DNA of 64,000 nt from assembly GCA_030549495.1 (NCBI GenBank), contig JAUIRK010001047.1, positions 558,001-622,000 of the forward strand, in the 5' to 3' direction. Made by a program: the position numbers and the translations under genes. Positions within the stretch are counted from its first letter, which is position 1, and each line of letters begins with the position of its first letter. This DNA is from Nectonema munidae. Lineage: Eukaryota > Nematomorpha > Nectonematoida > Nectonematidae. Below the pieces are notes generated by a model, which worked only from the letters and a program-made list of their open reading frames with translations, was not told the origin of the DNA and did no database searches. Positions 1 through 10,940 of the stretch are shown here, one piece after another.

Positions 1-1130
1 AGCATTTTGATTGGTTGAAATTATTTATATGTGTTGTGTGAGTGTCGCTTAAATCATTCTGATTGGTTGAAATATTTTGTATGTATTTTTATATGGTGAA
101 TAGAAAAATCACAGAAAAGATACAATTATTCTAAAACTGACCACCATCCATATAACACTATTAGCAACTCAAAATACACACTACCCAGAATCCTATGTTT
201 CCAGCGCAGCCTAAATAATAAAAACTAGCCGGTCCCGTGGTCGTTTTGAGCGAAACGAATTTGAATTAGCAACTCAATATCACACACCAGAATCCTATGT
301 TTCGAGCGAGGAGAAACACTGTTGGCAAGGAGAAACGAAGGATAGTTATATAATATTATATGCTTCAAAAAGATTTTGACTGTGAAAAGAAGTTCCTCTT
401 TTACAAATGAAAAATATTTAAATCTATAGCTTATCATTTAGGATTACAGTTAACATTTAACTAAGATGGGTAGGAAATCTGAAAATTTAAAATAGGTCAG
501 ATTTATCAAAAATGGCACAGATGCCAATATGTGAGAATTTAGTCACTATCAAGATATTTTTAATTAAAATTGAATTTGTCCATCTTTTTCCTTTTGTGTC
601 AAAGAGATAATTTTTTAGATGAAGAACGTTGACAACGTTTTGTAATTGAACAATGAACATCATGAATAATTCATTAGAAAAAAACCTTTGAAATGAGATT
701 GGTTGACAAATATTCAGGCCTGTTAATAAAATACATGATAATGATGAAAAGTCTAAGATCATCAAGAAGATTCTTTAATCAGAATGCTTTGAGAGAGGAA
801 AAAAGTAATTTTATCCTTATAAAAATAATTTTCGAACACACATTGAAGAATATAAATTTCTAATGAAAAAAGAGCTACCAAGAAAGGATCATCATAGAAT
901 GAATACCAAAATTACATACTGTAAATTATAATATGACGTAGAGACTACGAGCCGATAACGAATTTGTAGCCAAAAAGATGGAGGTCCTATCGATTTACAT
1001 AAATTACTGTAGAATGAAATATTTTGAGTGAAAAACACCTAAAGTTGGTTTATTAAATAAATTAAGAAAATAATTACCAAAGAAATACTGCAAGTAGAAG
1101 TTATATTTATGTTTATATATTTGACATTGA
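1..1130. other. AT-rich stretch without a recognised gene
   Basis: No open frame here resembles a known protein. Two copies of the CCAAT-type word GATTGGTTGAAAT lie at 9-21 and 61-73. A direct repeat of about 45 bases (161-205 and 266-309) shares the words TAGCAACTCAA and CAGAATCCTATGTTT, which suggests an old local duplication. Nothing else is visible. Confidence 0.5.
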
Positions 1131-1144
1131 TTTACAGGTTTAAT

Positions 1145-1942
1145 CGATTTTTTGACAGGTTTTATTGATTTCATAAAAAATGAACATCACCTTTAAATTC
1201 TGCATACTTGAAATGTATAAAAAACTTTAAAAAAAATTAAAATTTTAATTTTGACATGGGGTGTCATATTTAAATTATTTTGTCCGGTTTGATTAATATT
1301 TATAAAAAAAAAAGGAATATAACCAATAAACACAGCCTACTTGAAAATCCTTTCTTTTGGGGATAAATGAATTTTTTGACAGTTTTGATTGATTTTCATA
1401 AAAAATGAATATCACCACTGAATTCAGCATATTTGAAAATGGGTATACATGTGTAAAAAACTTTATATTTATTTAGATAAAAAGTTCCTTTTTGAGATGA
1501 GCTGTCACATTTATATCAATTTTTTGACAGGTTTGATTGATTTTCATAAAAAATGAATATCGCCACAGAATTCAGCATATTTGAAAATGGGTATACATGT
1601 GTAAAAAACTTTATATACTTATTTAGATAAAAAGTTCCTTTTTGAGATGAGCTGTCACATTTAGATCAATTTTTTGACACGTTTGATTGATTTTTTTATA
1701 AAAAATGAATATCACCACTGAATTCAGCATATTTGAAAATGGGTATACATGCGTAAAAAACTTTATATAATTATTTAAATAAAAAATTCCTTTTTGAGAT
1801 GAGCTTTCAAATATAAATCAATTTTTTGTAAGGTTTGATTGATTTTGATAAAAATAGACATAACCACTGAATTCAGCATAGTTGAAATATATATGTAACA
1901 TTAAAAATATTTATAAAAACTTATTAATATCAGAGAAAAATA
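1145..1942 (+). repeat. Tandem repeat, about 150-bp unit, six degenerate copies
   Basis: Copies begin with a TTGACAGGTTTGATTGATTT-like word near 1152, 1281, 1376, 1523, 1674 and 1825. The last four are spaced 147-152 bases; the first two are shorter and more diverged. Each unit then carries ATAAAAAATGAATATC, a GAATTCAGCATATTTGAAAA word, and a TTTTTGAGATGAGCTGTCA word. Related copies in the opposite orientation lie near 6.6-6.9 kb and 36.85-37.07 kb. The array runs directly into the G/C foldback and TTAA-type end that follow, so it is probably the internal part of a non-autonomous transposon. Confidence 0.8.
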
Positions 1943-1979
1943 GGGGGGGGGGGGGCTCTTTACGGCCCCCCCCCCCCCC
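1943..1979. repeat. G13/C14 foldback
   Basis: Thirteen consecutive G (1943-1955), a ten-base spacer, then fourteen C ending at 1979. The two runs are complementary and could form a GC hairpin. The G run could also form a quadruplex. Such a run is prone to sequencing and assembly error, so its exact length is uncertain. Confidence 0.85.
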
Positions 1980-1981
1980 TA

Positions 1982-2032
1982 TTTCCCCCAGCACTTGAGC
2001 GGACAAATTTTGCCCAGCACTAATAGGGTTAA
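1982..2032. mobile_element. TTAA-type (piggyBac-like) transposon end
   Basis: Read on the minus strand from 2032, the sequence starts TTAACCCTATTAGTGCTGGG, followed by the near-palindrome GGGCAAAATTTGTCC and a second AGTGCTGGGG word. TTAACCCT is the standard form of a piggyBac target site plus terminal repeat. The same terminal word occurs at 63707-63724. A copy near 36788-36820 matches the internal part but lacks the outer TTAA. The opposite end of this element was not found. Confidence 0.55.
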
Positions 2033-3272
2033 TCCAAACAAACTTAAAAAGAAAATAGTGAATTGCGAGAAGCAAAATCATTCAACTTGAGGTTTGAAGT
2101 CAGTCCAGAACTTATTTGTCAAAAATTATTAAAACATGAAGCATACACCTCCTCTTTTCAAAAGCAATGACAACTACTTCTTTTAGGTAAGTTACTCGAA
2201 TAAAAAACTTAAACAAACCCAAATTCTTGTGTAGGATTAATTATAACTAAAACTGTTGAACATTGCATATTTTCTATCTAGTCAGTTGAACAAAATCTGG
2301 AATTCAGGTCCCCCCTAAAAGTAGGTATTATTCGCTCAAAGGCGAGGGTGTCATGTGAGCCAGAATACTCACACTCAATGTGGCCTGATTAACTGGCCAA
2401 ATGCTTTTACTCGCCTCTTACGAGATGCAGCGTCACAATAGCCCTATTCTTAAACCGAAAACTATACGGATCGTATATAAAAAGGTCATTCAACGGCAAC
2501 CTTTTTTGCTTAATTTTAACCCCCTCCCCTCCCCTCCCCTCCCCTCATTGTCAACGTTTGACTATTTATTTAGTTTACAAATTCTTCATTTGTTAACTTA
2601 TCAACACCCCTTCCTCTTCCAGTCTTTGATTGACATCAATTGTGAATGACCCAGAGAAAAATAAAAAGAAACCTTTTATTACTATTATAGATTGTATAAA
2701 ATATTAAATGTGATATATATATATAGAAAAGGAGAGATATAAATACTAGGAGAAAATGTGAAAAAAGAAATATACAATTGCAATACATATAAACATAGGA
2801 AGAGAGTAATAATAAAGAAGAAGAAGAAAAAGAAATTTATTAAAGAAAAAAACATAATATCAGATGAAATAAAAATAACAAAAAGAGGACTTTATTGAAG
2901 TTAAAAAACTTTATATAAAATAATAAAGGAGAAAATACAATAAAAGTAATTGTGATCTTTGGTTGTAAGAGGTAATGAATAGTAATGATGGTTAAGAGTA
3001 AATTTAGGTACGCAGGCTCGGGTTTTGCAAGAAGGAGCTTTGAAAAAAAGTGGGCGTGGAGGAAGAGGTCCTACGTGCAGCGTACTTTCTTTCAAATCCT
3101 CTTCCAATGTTCGAACAGGCGTAATTAAAGATTGCTCTCAACTATCAGTACTATTTATTACGATATTTGTGATGGAAATAAGTATATGGAAGAAACATGT
3201 ATAATTAAATTTAAGTTTACAGGAGATTATATTTAAATATATATTTATCACATTATTTTTTGTATTATATAA
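2033..3272. other. Non-coding stretch with a CCCCT microsatellite
   Basis: It contains five tandem CCCCT units at 2519-2546 and a purine-rich stretch around 2760-2890. A relatively GC-rich segment at 2305-2450 holds short self-complementary pairs (TGTGAG/CTCACA; GGCC/GGCC) but matches no RNA family I know. A polypyrimidine-AG directly followed by GTAAGT lies at 2171-2192. No coding exon can be supported. Confidence 0.5.
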
Positions 3273-4379
3273 TTATTGAAAATGCTTATATGTTAAAAAA
3301 AAATCTAAATGCTCTTTGATTGGCATATATACTGTTTGAGTCAAGTCTTTCACTATGGCATCTGCTAATTTTACTTTGTTATAAAACTCCCTTTCAAATT
3401 CCCAGTTTTTAAGTTTTCTCTCAGTATTCTGTAAAAATTTTCCCAATACTTCTAACTTTTTTCTTAAGTTTGACCACTTTTCACTCCCTTCCTTATATTT
3501 AACCAACTGTTTTATATTTATACCCAAGTGTTGATCGTACTCATTTAACATATGTGCATGCAGGTAATTAATTATTTCTCGATCATTTAGGCAAAATGTA
3601 CAAGCCAAGTTTCCAGTGTGATCTCTCGCGTAAACATTGGTTTTTCCTCTGACTAGCAATTTCACTATTTCTAAGTTTCTCTTTATTGCGGCGTAGTGCA
3701 AGGGCGTCATGAGTGAATTGTCGAGAGCATTCACATTAGCTCCATTCTTGATCAAAAATCGAACCATTTCCAAGTTGCCTGTGGCTACTGCAAAGTGGAT
3801 AGGGCTGCAATTTCTATAATCCGAGTATTTGGAGTTTATGTCCGTCCCCAACTTCAAACATGTTTTCACTTCTTGCACGTCATTCGATTCCAAAGCCTGT
3901 CTAAATCTCTCTTTCAACTCTAAGCTCAACTTTTCTTCCATAACTTCCTTCTTAGCAAATCGCTTTCTTAAATTTTCAATTCTTTTGGAAATGTTTGTTT
4001 TTAATATTTTGGTTTGATTCTTAAAATGATATTTTGACGTCATTTGCAAAAATATATATATTAATATCATTTCCTTAAAACATCTATTTCTATTTTTTTT
4101 GTCATTTAGTCTTTTAATTTTCTTCCAACTCGAAAGAAAAAACATTATAACGCTTTGAAAATTTTTGATTACTAACGAACTTTCTGTTTGGTTACTATCA
4201 TACTTTCCTAAAAGTTTTATTATTTTTTGTTTATTCCACTGTTCTTCTATTTTACTTAAATTGAATGTAGTTTTATTCTTAATGGAATTAGTGAAAACTT
4301 TCTTAAATAAATTAAATTTAGATGGTGACTCCATTTTGTCTGAATTTTTTAACAATTTAAATAATGAAAGCACATACAC
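3273..4379 (-). CDS. Intronless ankyrin-repeat protein
   Basis: Single open frame of 368 codons. Three canonical ankyrin repeats and part of a fourth lie at about residues 157-280. Their hallmarks are SPIHFAVATGNLEMVRFLI and TPLHYAAIKRNLEIVKLLV, each followed by a GANVNALD-type loop. Residues 1-150 are Lys-rich with a hydrophobic stretch near 102-112 (MILIYIFLQM), possibly a membrane or buried helix. Residues 285-345 look helical (KWSNLRKKLEVLGKFL). Ankyrin repeats bind other proteins; no enzyme domain is present. The Met at residue 16 (ACAAAATGGAG context) is a plausible alternative start and has the better initiation context. The full architecture matches no family I know, so the partner and role are unknown. 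Two CCAAT-type words lie just upstream. Confidence 0.75.
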   Translation of the reverse strand: MYVLSLFKLLKNSDKMESPSKFNLFKKVFTNSIKNKTTFNLSKIEEQWNKQKIIKLLGKYDSNQTESSLVIKNFQSVIMFFLSSWKKIKRLNDKKNRNRCFKEMILIYIFLQMTSKYHFKNQTKILKTNISKRIENLRKRFAKKEVMEEKLSLELKERFRQALESNDVQEVKTCLKLGTDINSKYSDYRNCSPIHFAVATGNLEMVRFLIKNGANVNALDNSLMTPLHYAAIKRNLEIVKLLVRGKTNVYARDHTGNLACTFCLNDREIINYLHAHMLNEYDQHLGINIKQLVKYKEGSEKWSNLRKKLEVLGKFLQNTERKLKNWEFEREFYNKVKLADAIVKDLTQTVYMPIKEHLDFFLTYKHFQ

Positions 4380-4411
4380 AATAATAATACGATAAAACGA
4401 AACAATTTTTC

Positions 4412-4472
4412 AACCAATGAAAATTGAGTATTAACTTTCTTTATTTTTATTCATAGGTTATTTTGAACCAAT
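4412..4472 (-). promoter_or_regulatory. Paired CCAAT-type boxes upstream of the ankyrin gene
   Basis: AACCAAT occurs at 4412-4418 and 4466-4472, that is ATTGGTT on the gene strand, 33 and 87 bases before the first Met. Spacing and position fit promoter CCAAT boxes, but the match is short and no TATA element is clear. Confidence 0.3.
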
Positions 4473-6605
4473 GAATTATCGTTATAAAAAGTGTACTTGA
4501 ATTTATATGTTCTCATACTCGCTTGATGTTTTTGAAAGCGTGTAATGTATACGACGTGCTTTATGTTACTACAGCGCAGGCCAAAATAGCAAAGCATGGG
4601 TGTTGCGTTGGTTGTTGGTATTTGTGCTGATGTGAGGATGATGTAATGTATGCATTCATTTTTTCAATCTTTCGGGATTCCATGTATATCCCCCCTTCAA
4701 ACAATGACTTTCAAATAAATATGAAAATCCATACGACGTGGCAACACTAAAGGAGACAACAAAAAGTATATAATATAGCCATGTTGTTTGCTATTTTTCT
4801 CCAAATATCCGAAAACAAATATACTGTGAAATAAATAATAAATTTGCCAAATTTTAAACATAATATTTGATTATTTGAACATCTAAATTAAAATTTATAA
4901 ATTTAAGGTGAGTTTTTTTAATAAATTATATTATTTTAAATTTTATAACTATATATAATAAATAAAATTTCATATTATAAATATTTATTAGTGAAAAATT
5001 TTATAAAAATTTAACTTTTATCATATAAAGAAGTAGCTTTTTTGACGAAATATCAAAGTAAAAATAATATAATTTGGCAGAGATAAAAAGTCAAGTATTT
5101 CATCTTGGGCTTACCATAAATTCTTAAAATTAGAGCCTAGCTGAGACATGTTAAAAAGCTTTTTGCATTTATTTAACTGGTTTTTAATAATAAAATGTGA
5201 TTACGGGTGACGTAGCACCAAGCTTAATCATACTATTTCCCTGTTACTTTCCATTTTTTAACTTTGTCACCTTAAATTATATGCAGCCAATAAAGGAAAG
5301 CAAGCTCTCAGTAGAGTTTATTCAATTCATGATATAAAATATTTGGCACAAATTGGATATTTTGAGACTAAAGTAAAAATATTTTTGTTTTATTTGAATT
5401 TTGTTGCTATGAAAACGAAAAGGTGCAAAACTTTCATTAAAACAAGAACCTCGTAACGTGAGTAAAAACACATAAGCTTTTATGGCAACATTTAACATTA
5501 TGATCTAATAAATTGATTTTTATGAATGTCTTTGTACCGAAATCATTTTTGATTGGGGGTTGAGCGTAATATTCATTTACTAAGAATTGTGGAAAGTGTA
5601 AATATATATATTATAATTGCCATATAATATAATATATATAGCATTTCACACAAGTCAATACCTTTTACAAAAAACACTCAATGTGCATTAATTTACATCT
5701 GAAAAAATTTGTGTCACCTATCAAAAATAATATTTTATATTGTTATATGCTATAAAAAATTTTTTAGTACCCTCTCCCTTTCTAGCTATATCATTGCATA
5801 TTTCTTGTTAGGAAAATAAACCAGTAAGAAGAAATAAAGTAATGAGGTTATTTTACAAAAGAATAAGTAAATTATTTTCCTTCACTGTTTGTGTTAAAGG
5901 TGTCAATGCTTAAGTAAAAAGATTTTTAATTATGTTATATGTACTTTTAAATGCATATCGGTGCAATTGTTTCCAAAATAATAACGATTTGCATGTCTCG
6001 ATTATATTATCTTAGACTTATTATTTGTGGGTCCAAACCTTCTTAGTTAACTCTCTTTAAATCGGCATAGAGTAATTAGGTTAGTTGATTCATTAGATAG
6101 TCAAAAATGTTATGCTGCATATCTTGGTGGATCTTTCACCTCCATAGTCAGCCTTGAAACGTCAAAAGAATTTCTATAGTCAGTTCATCTTCTTTTCTTG
6201 ATTTATCTTAGCTTGCGAGCATCTTGGCTGAATTTATTTCTAGACAAGTACAAATAATTTATTTAATTTGAATTGGGTCACATTGGCTTGAAATAAAATT
6301 ATTCATGCAAGACCTTCTTTCAAACTTTAACAAAAGAAATGTAAAAAAATCACTTAGCTAAAATCATTGAGCTATCCATAAATACAAACGATTGTCAGAA
6401 TTGTTTTTCTCACGTTGCAAGCCAGGGACATATAAAAAGGAAGAATTGGCGATGGATTTGTTTAGGCATTTTTTGTTAATATATTTATTTTTAATTTGTT
6501 TTTTTTTAATAAAATTTGTCTTTGAATGATTGAAATTTCTTAATATACTAAAATAATGGGTAAAATTTTAAAATGCACAACAAAAATTGCAATAATGCAT
6601 TCTTG
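4473..6605. other. No gene recognised
   Basis: AT-rich sequence with no frame that resembles a protein and no credible exon. A few GC-richer words near 4500-4760 share ATACGACGTG (two occurrences) but show no further structure. Confidence 0.5.
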
Positions 6606-6910
6606 CTTAATCTACTATGGTGATGTTCATATTTTATGAAAACCAATGAAACCTGTTAAAAAATGATTTAAAAATGTTTATTAAAATACTTATGAAATCT
6701 TGTTTACTGATATACCAATTTTCAAGAAAGCGGAATCTAGTGGTGATATTCATTTTTAAGAAAACCTTCCAAAAATCATTTTAATGTGACAGCTCATGTC
6801 AAAGTTTTAATTAAAAAACTTATAAAAAGTTCTTTACCTATTTTCAATTCATAAATTTATTAATATTCTTTTTTATGAAAATCGATCAAATTCGTTTAAA
6901 AATTAACTAC
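6606..6910 (-). repeat. Diverged copies of the 150-bp repeat
   Basis: Minus-strand relatives of the 1.15-1.94 kb array. The words GTGGTGATATTCATTTTTAAG and GTGACAGCTCATGTCAAAG are complements of the array's ATGAATATCACCAC and GAGATGAGCTGTCAC. About two units are recognisable. They are considerably more diverged than the array itself. Confidence 0.6.
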
Positions 6911-8315
6911 TGAGTCTTCAAATGAAACCAGCACGGTTGATTTGGTATAAAAGCATATATTTCAAGTAAAATTTAAAAGAATTTTTTAAGACCTCTTTTA
7001 TAAATACACGGCAAATTTTTTTGACAGGGACAAATTTATTTGACAGATAATATTTTCAAAACTTAAATGTGAATACAGAGTCTTAAAATGAAAGCAGTCC
7101 GGTTGATTTCATATAAAATTTGAATGAATATTTTTGGAAACAAATTTCAGGACTTAACCGCAAATTTGATCGACGCATTTACATATTTTCAAAGCCTAAA
7201 TGTAAAAAACAGGCCTAAAATTTAGCATAGCCGATTTGGTATAAAAGCCTACATTTTATGTAAAATTCAAAGGAATATTTTATTACATATATTTCTCTAC
7301 AATCAAAATTTTGATTGACATTTTCTAAAAAGTAGCCATGATTATTGATAAATTTAAATAAATGTAAAGTGTTTCATTCAAAGCTCTATATCATTATAAA
7401 TTTTTGAAGAAGTATCTAATATAGAAACTATAAGTTATAAGGCTTAACTTCAGATAATATTAAAATTTGGTTGAAAAATATTACATTTTCTTTTTGACAT
7501 GAGAAGGTGATTCCACTACAATAAAAATGGTATCAATAGATGCAGTTGTCTAATTTAAAAAAGGTCACCAAATATGAATGGATATGTTTCGGCCAATTCG
7601 GAATAATAATTTTTTGATTTGAAGACCGTTTTAAGCCACCCCCTCCTCTAGGCCTTATAGGGTGCATGACAAACTCAGCAACACTCTTTAAAAATCATTA
7701 AAAGCATGTCTTTAATTTTAAATTTTAAGTAATGTTCTAAAGCCAATATTAATTAACTTTAATCAAATTCAATTATTAATTCATGTTTTTTTCAGTTTTT
7801 AATTAATAAAATTAAAGAATTTATGAAGAAGTTTTCAGGAGGTTGGCATAAATTATAGTTACTCTGGTTTTATCCATCTAAAAACTGGTGGAAAACATAT
7901 CTGGCAATGTAGAAAATATTTTTTCATGATAACACTTAAAAACATAATGGAACTTAATGAATTTGTAAGATAGCACAGAGCTTCCTAACAAATTAAAAAT
8001 GCTATTTTTTCATAATATTCACTCGTAAAAAATTTCAAGGTTAAAATGACTTATTCCGCCTATAAAAAACATTATGTAAACACTACGCTCTGCCACCACG
8101 ATTACAAAGCTTACTCATTTACCTTCGTCGTTTTTCAGTGATAAACCAATTCCACCTAGAAAGAATTTATTCATTTTTTTAGAAACTTGCTATTCACGTA
8201 AACTTCTTTTTATTTTTTTTAATTTATTTCAAATAAAATAGTTAGTTAATTTGTTAGTTAGTTCGATAATTAGTTGTTTATTTGGTTTAGTTGGCTAATT
8301 AAAAAAAAGATAAAA
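6911..8315. other. No gene recognised; repeat debris
   Basis: Between 6900 and 7270 phrases such as GGTTGATTTGGTATAAAAGC recur two or three times, suggesting old tandem duplication. A C-rich word near 7636-7665 looks like a worn transposon end. No coding sequence is supported. Confidence 0.4.
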
Positions 8316-8318
8316 CCG

Positions 8319-8719
8319 GTTTTCCACACAGTGTCAGCTTAGTGATGATGATTGAATACAAGAGAACTTACAATTTCCCGTTATGGCTGACCTCGTATGC
8401 ACAATTACCATTATTACGAGCAATATATGCTGTGAAGTGTGCTTCCGATATAGATTGATTCAAACCCGTAATGGTACAATGAATTCACAGGTAAGTAAGC
8501 ATCATCAAAGTTAGCCATTATCGCTAGCTAGTTGGCCGATGCTCACGCACAGCTACTAAAGACAGCAGTTCAAAGCTCATAGCGAGAACTGCAAAAATTC
8601 TCCAACCTGCGTTTCAACACACAACGTAGAACTGATGAGGCTTCAATATCCGAGGCCATTCTTCCACACAGTGTCTAACAATAGTGATGATGATCGAATA
8701 TACAAGAGAACTTAGAGTT
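8319..8719. repeat. Direct repeat pair, about 57 bp, 342 bp apart
   Basis: The block beginning TTCCACACAGTGTC and continuing through AGTGATGATGAT and ACAAGAGAACTTA occurs at 8319-8375 and again at 8661-8719. The interval is GC-richer than its surroundings. It includes ATG at 8383 followed by 36 open codons that stop exactly at a consensus donor (CACAG/GTAAGTAAG, GT at 8491). This could be a first coding exon or chance; no downstream partner exon was found. Confidence 0.5.
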
Positions 8720-8870
8720 TACCTTGACGCAAAATCAAATCTTATAAAAAAAATGTCTAAAATTTTATAGATTCTTTTGAAGTCGGTACTTATACTTGAA
8801 AACTCTTGCCAATTTCTTACTTTTTATGTTGTTAAGTAAAAGTAAAGAGACATTTTCAAATTTGCGGGTA

Positions 8871-9930
8871 CAGGGTGTTCCCCCACCCTTAGCTTAAATA
8901 ACCTTTCCCAGCTTAAATTAAAAGACATAGGAAGGAAACAAATATATGGCAGAAAAGCTGTATTGATTGTCAACACATATGCACATTTATAAGAATTTAT
9001 ATCAATATTTGGTGTGCCCACCGGCCGACGCTCGAACTACTTCCAATCGTGACGGGTAAGATTCCAGGAGTGGCACAAACAACCCGCAGTCAAACTTCAT
9101 TTCTTCGAAGACACTGACTACAGTAAGCGTACGGTCTTTCCCGTTGTTCTGGAGACGTTGCTCAACCCTGTCCTTGAGTATTGCTCCCAAACCTTCACAG
9201 GCGTTAAAGTCAGGCGATGCTTCCTGCCACTTATCATTTCCGAAAAAAAATCAAGTTTGTTTGCCTTCAGAAGATTTTGCTTTGCCAAAGCACTCATGCA
9301 CGGAGCCCGATGGTGCAGAAATGTGGTTTCTTTTATGTCAAGGACATTTTCTGAGCTTTTTAGGAATGAAATTACAGGTTGAGGCAACACAATGTCTCGG
9401 AAGTATCTTCTGTTCGATGATTTTCCTTGTTCTTTGATGGCCCACAACAACCTTTTCGCCGTGAACATGAAAAAGATATCAACACATTGTTCAGATTCTG
9501 ATCTCTTTCGAAACTCCATTTCTTGAGGAATGTAATCGGGACAACGAACTTCATAAATAAAAATTTATCTGAAGGAGCTAATAAGAGGAAATCATCTGTT
9601 GACAACTCGCTCAAAAACTCACAAAACCACATGCGATCCTCCACATTTTTGCGACAGTTTTGGCGTTGGAACCTGATGAAAAGCCTTGGCACCAACGGAG
9701 TGAAGAAATTTGAGGGTGCTTGCAAGACACTTTTTCTTCCCTGGAATTGATTCAATCTCCCTTTTGAAGCACACGGATGCTTTTTCAAGCGACTCGGTGA
9801 TGATTTCTTCGCTTTCCTGAGACAAGTTTTCTTCCACTTGAGCAGGCTTCCTCTCCAACTCGCACTCAAATGGAGCACGATTCCAATTGCGTTTGATAAA
9901 GACTTCAATAGGAGGATGCGATCCACCTTT
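8871..9930 (-). mobile_element. Mariner-family transposon remnant
   Basis: Minus-strand frames encode pieces of a Tc1/mariner transposase in the expected order. These include DRMWFCEFLSEL, a KFLFMKFVVP stretch at the position of the first catalytic Asp, HHRAPCMSALAKQNLL (normally xDxAPxH), the WQEASPDFNACEGLGAILK block with the third catalytic Asp (SPDFN), and the C-terminus VRASAGGHTKY ending at 9002. The reading frame changes several times and the second catalytic Asp appears replaced, so the enzyme is dead. The 3' end is marked by TA followed by CAGGGTGTTCCCCCACCC at 8871. The opposite inverted repeat was not recognised, so that boundary is approximate. Confidence 0.8.
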
Positions 9931-10519
9931 AATTACTCCTTAGTCATATACTTATTATAATAAGTTTTAAACTATTTAAATTTTACATTTCACTTTATAT
10001 AAATTTTAGTGCAATTTTTCTTATAGGCCAAATTCAAAGTAGATTATATCGTAAAATATGCGAAATGTCTTTTTGCTTGACCTTGATCTAAAAGCGAATT
10101 TCATTTTGAGAATAGGCATCACAATTTTGAATATATAGACAAAGCAGTATTAATTAATTTCTCCTTTTATTCTATATCATGAATTTTAACTCAAATAAAT
10201 TTCTTACCCAATTTCCTCAAATTTCGTCAAATTTCATTATCCTTGTTTACTTAGTTTTTGGAAAGGGTGATATATTGAGACGAGATTCGTCAGTAGATCT
10301 CCTCACTGTGGAAGCATTGAGTGTAGATTCAGACTTAAGGGTTTCACTTCCACATAAGGCAATTATGGAAGATAATTCTTGCCTTTTATGTAATATCCAA
10401 AATAAAGAAGAATAATAAAGAAAGAAATAGGAGATCATCTCTTTGAAAAAGTGATTCAACTAATGAAAAAAAAATTTTAAAGCTTTTTTATTAACGCTAT
10501 TCACAATCAGCTAAATTTA

Positions 10520-10940
10520 TTTTTTAAAAACATTCTTCTAAGGTGTTTTCTTCTAAATTCCAGAACAACCTCATTTTCATCAATTGATATATTTCTGTGA
10601 ATGCTTAAGAGTGCAAGAGCTGAACATCTTTCTTGATTCATAGAACTTCTTAATTTAGTTTTGACAAATCCAAGTTTACTTATGCTTTTTTCACACTCAC
10701 ATGAAGTAACAGGAAAAACACTAAGAATTAAAAGTATTTTGTATATATATTAGGATATCGATTTTTAGAGCATTCCTTTAGAGTTTTTTCAATAGTTGAC
10801 GGCTTGTTAGTTGAGTCTTTCCATTTGTGTGACCACAGATGAATTTCTGAACTCAAAGATTGCAGAGATAGAAGATCATCATTAAACCCTTGTTTGTTTT
10901 GTTTATTTAGTCTTATTTTTAGTTGTTCAATAAATTTCAC
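10520..10940 (-). pseudogene. hAT transposase C-terminal fragment
   Basis: Read on the minus strand, 10720-10525 gives PVTSCECEKSISKLGFVK followed by TKLRSSMNQERCSALALLSI. This is the hAT dimerisation block found in ZMYM1-like transposases (SCERSFSKLK...RLSALALLSIE). The upstream 70-residue frame (10728-10940; FNDDLLSLQSLSSEIHLW) fits the preceding helical region of the same group. Only the last 150 or so residues remain and no ends are visible. Inactive. Confidence 0.75.

Noticed and set aside
225-437. 70-codon minus-strand frame near the window start
   Set aside because: It crosses a locally duplicated non-coding block and shows no family resemblance.
1943-1979. G13/C14 hairpin as a transcription terminator
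   Set aside because: This is eukaryotic DNA with no gene ending there, and the runs occur at the boundary of a repeat element.
2401-2649. 82-codon plus-strand frame
   Set aside because: It runs through the CCCCT microsatellite and has no conserved features.
9144-9437. Plus-strand frames over the mariner remnant
   Set aside because: Shadows of the minus-strand transposase, which carries the catalytic motifs.
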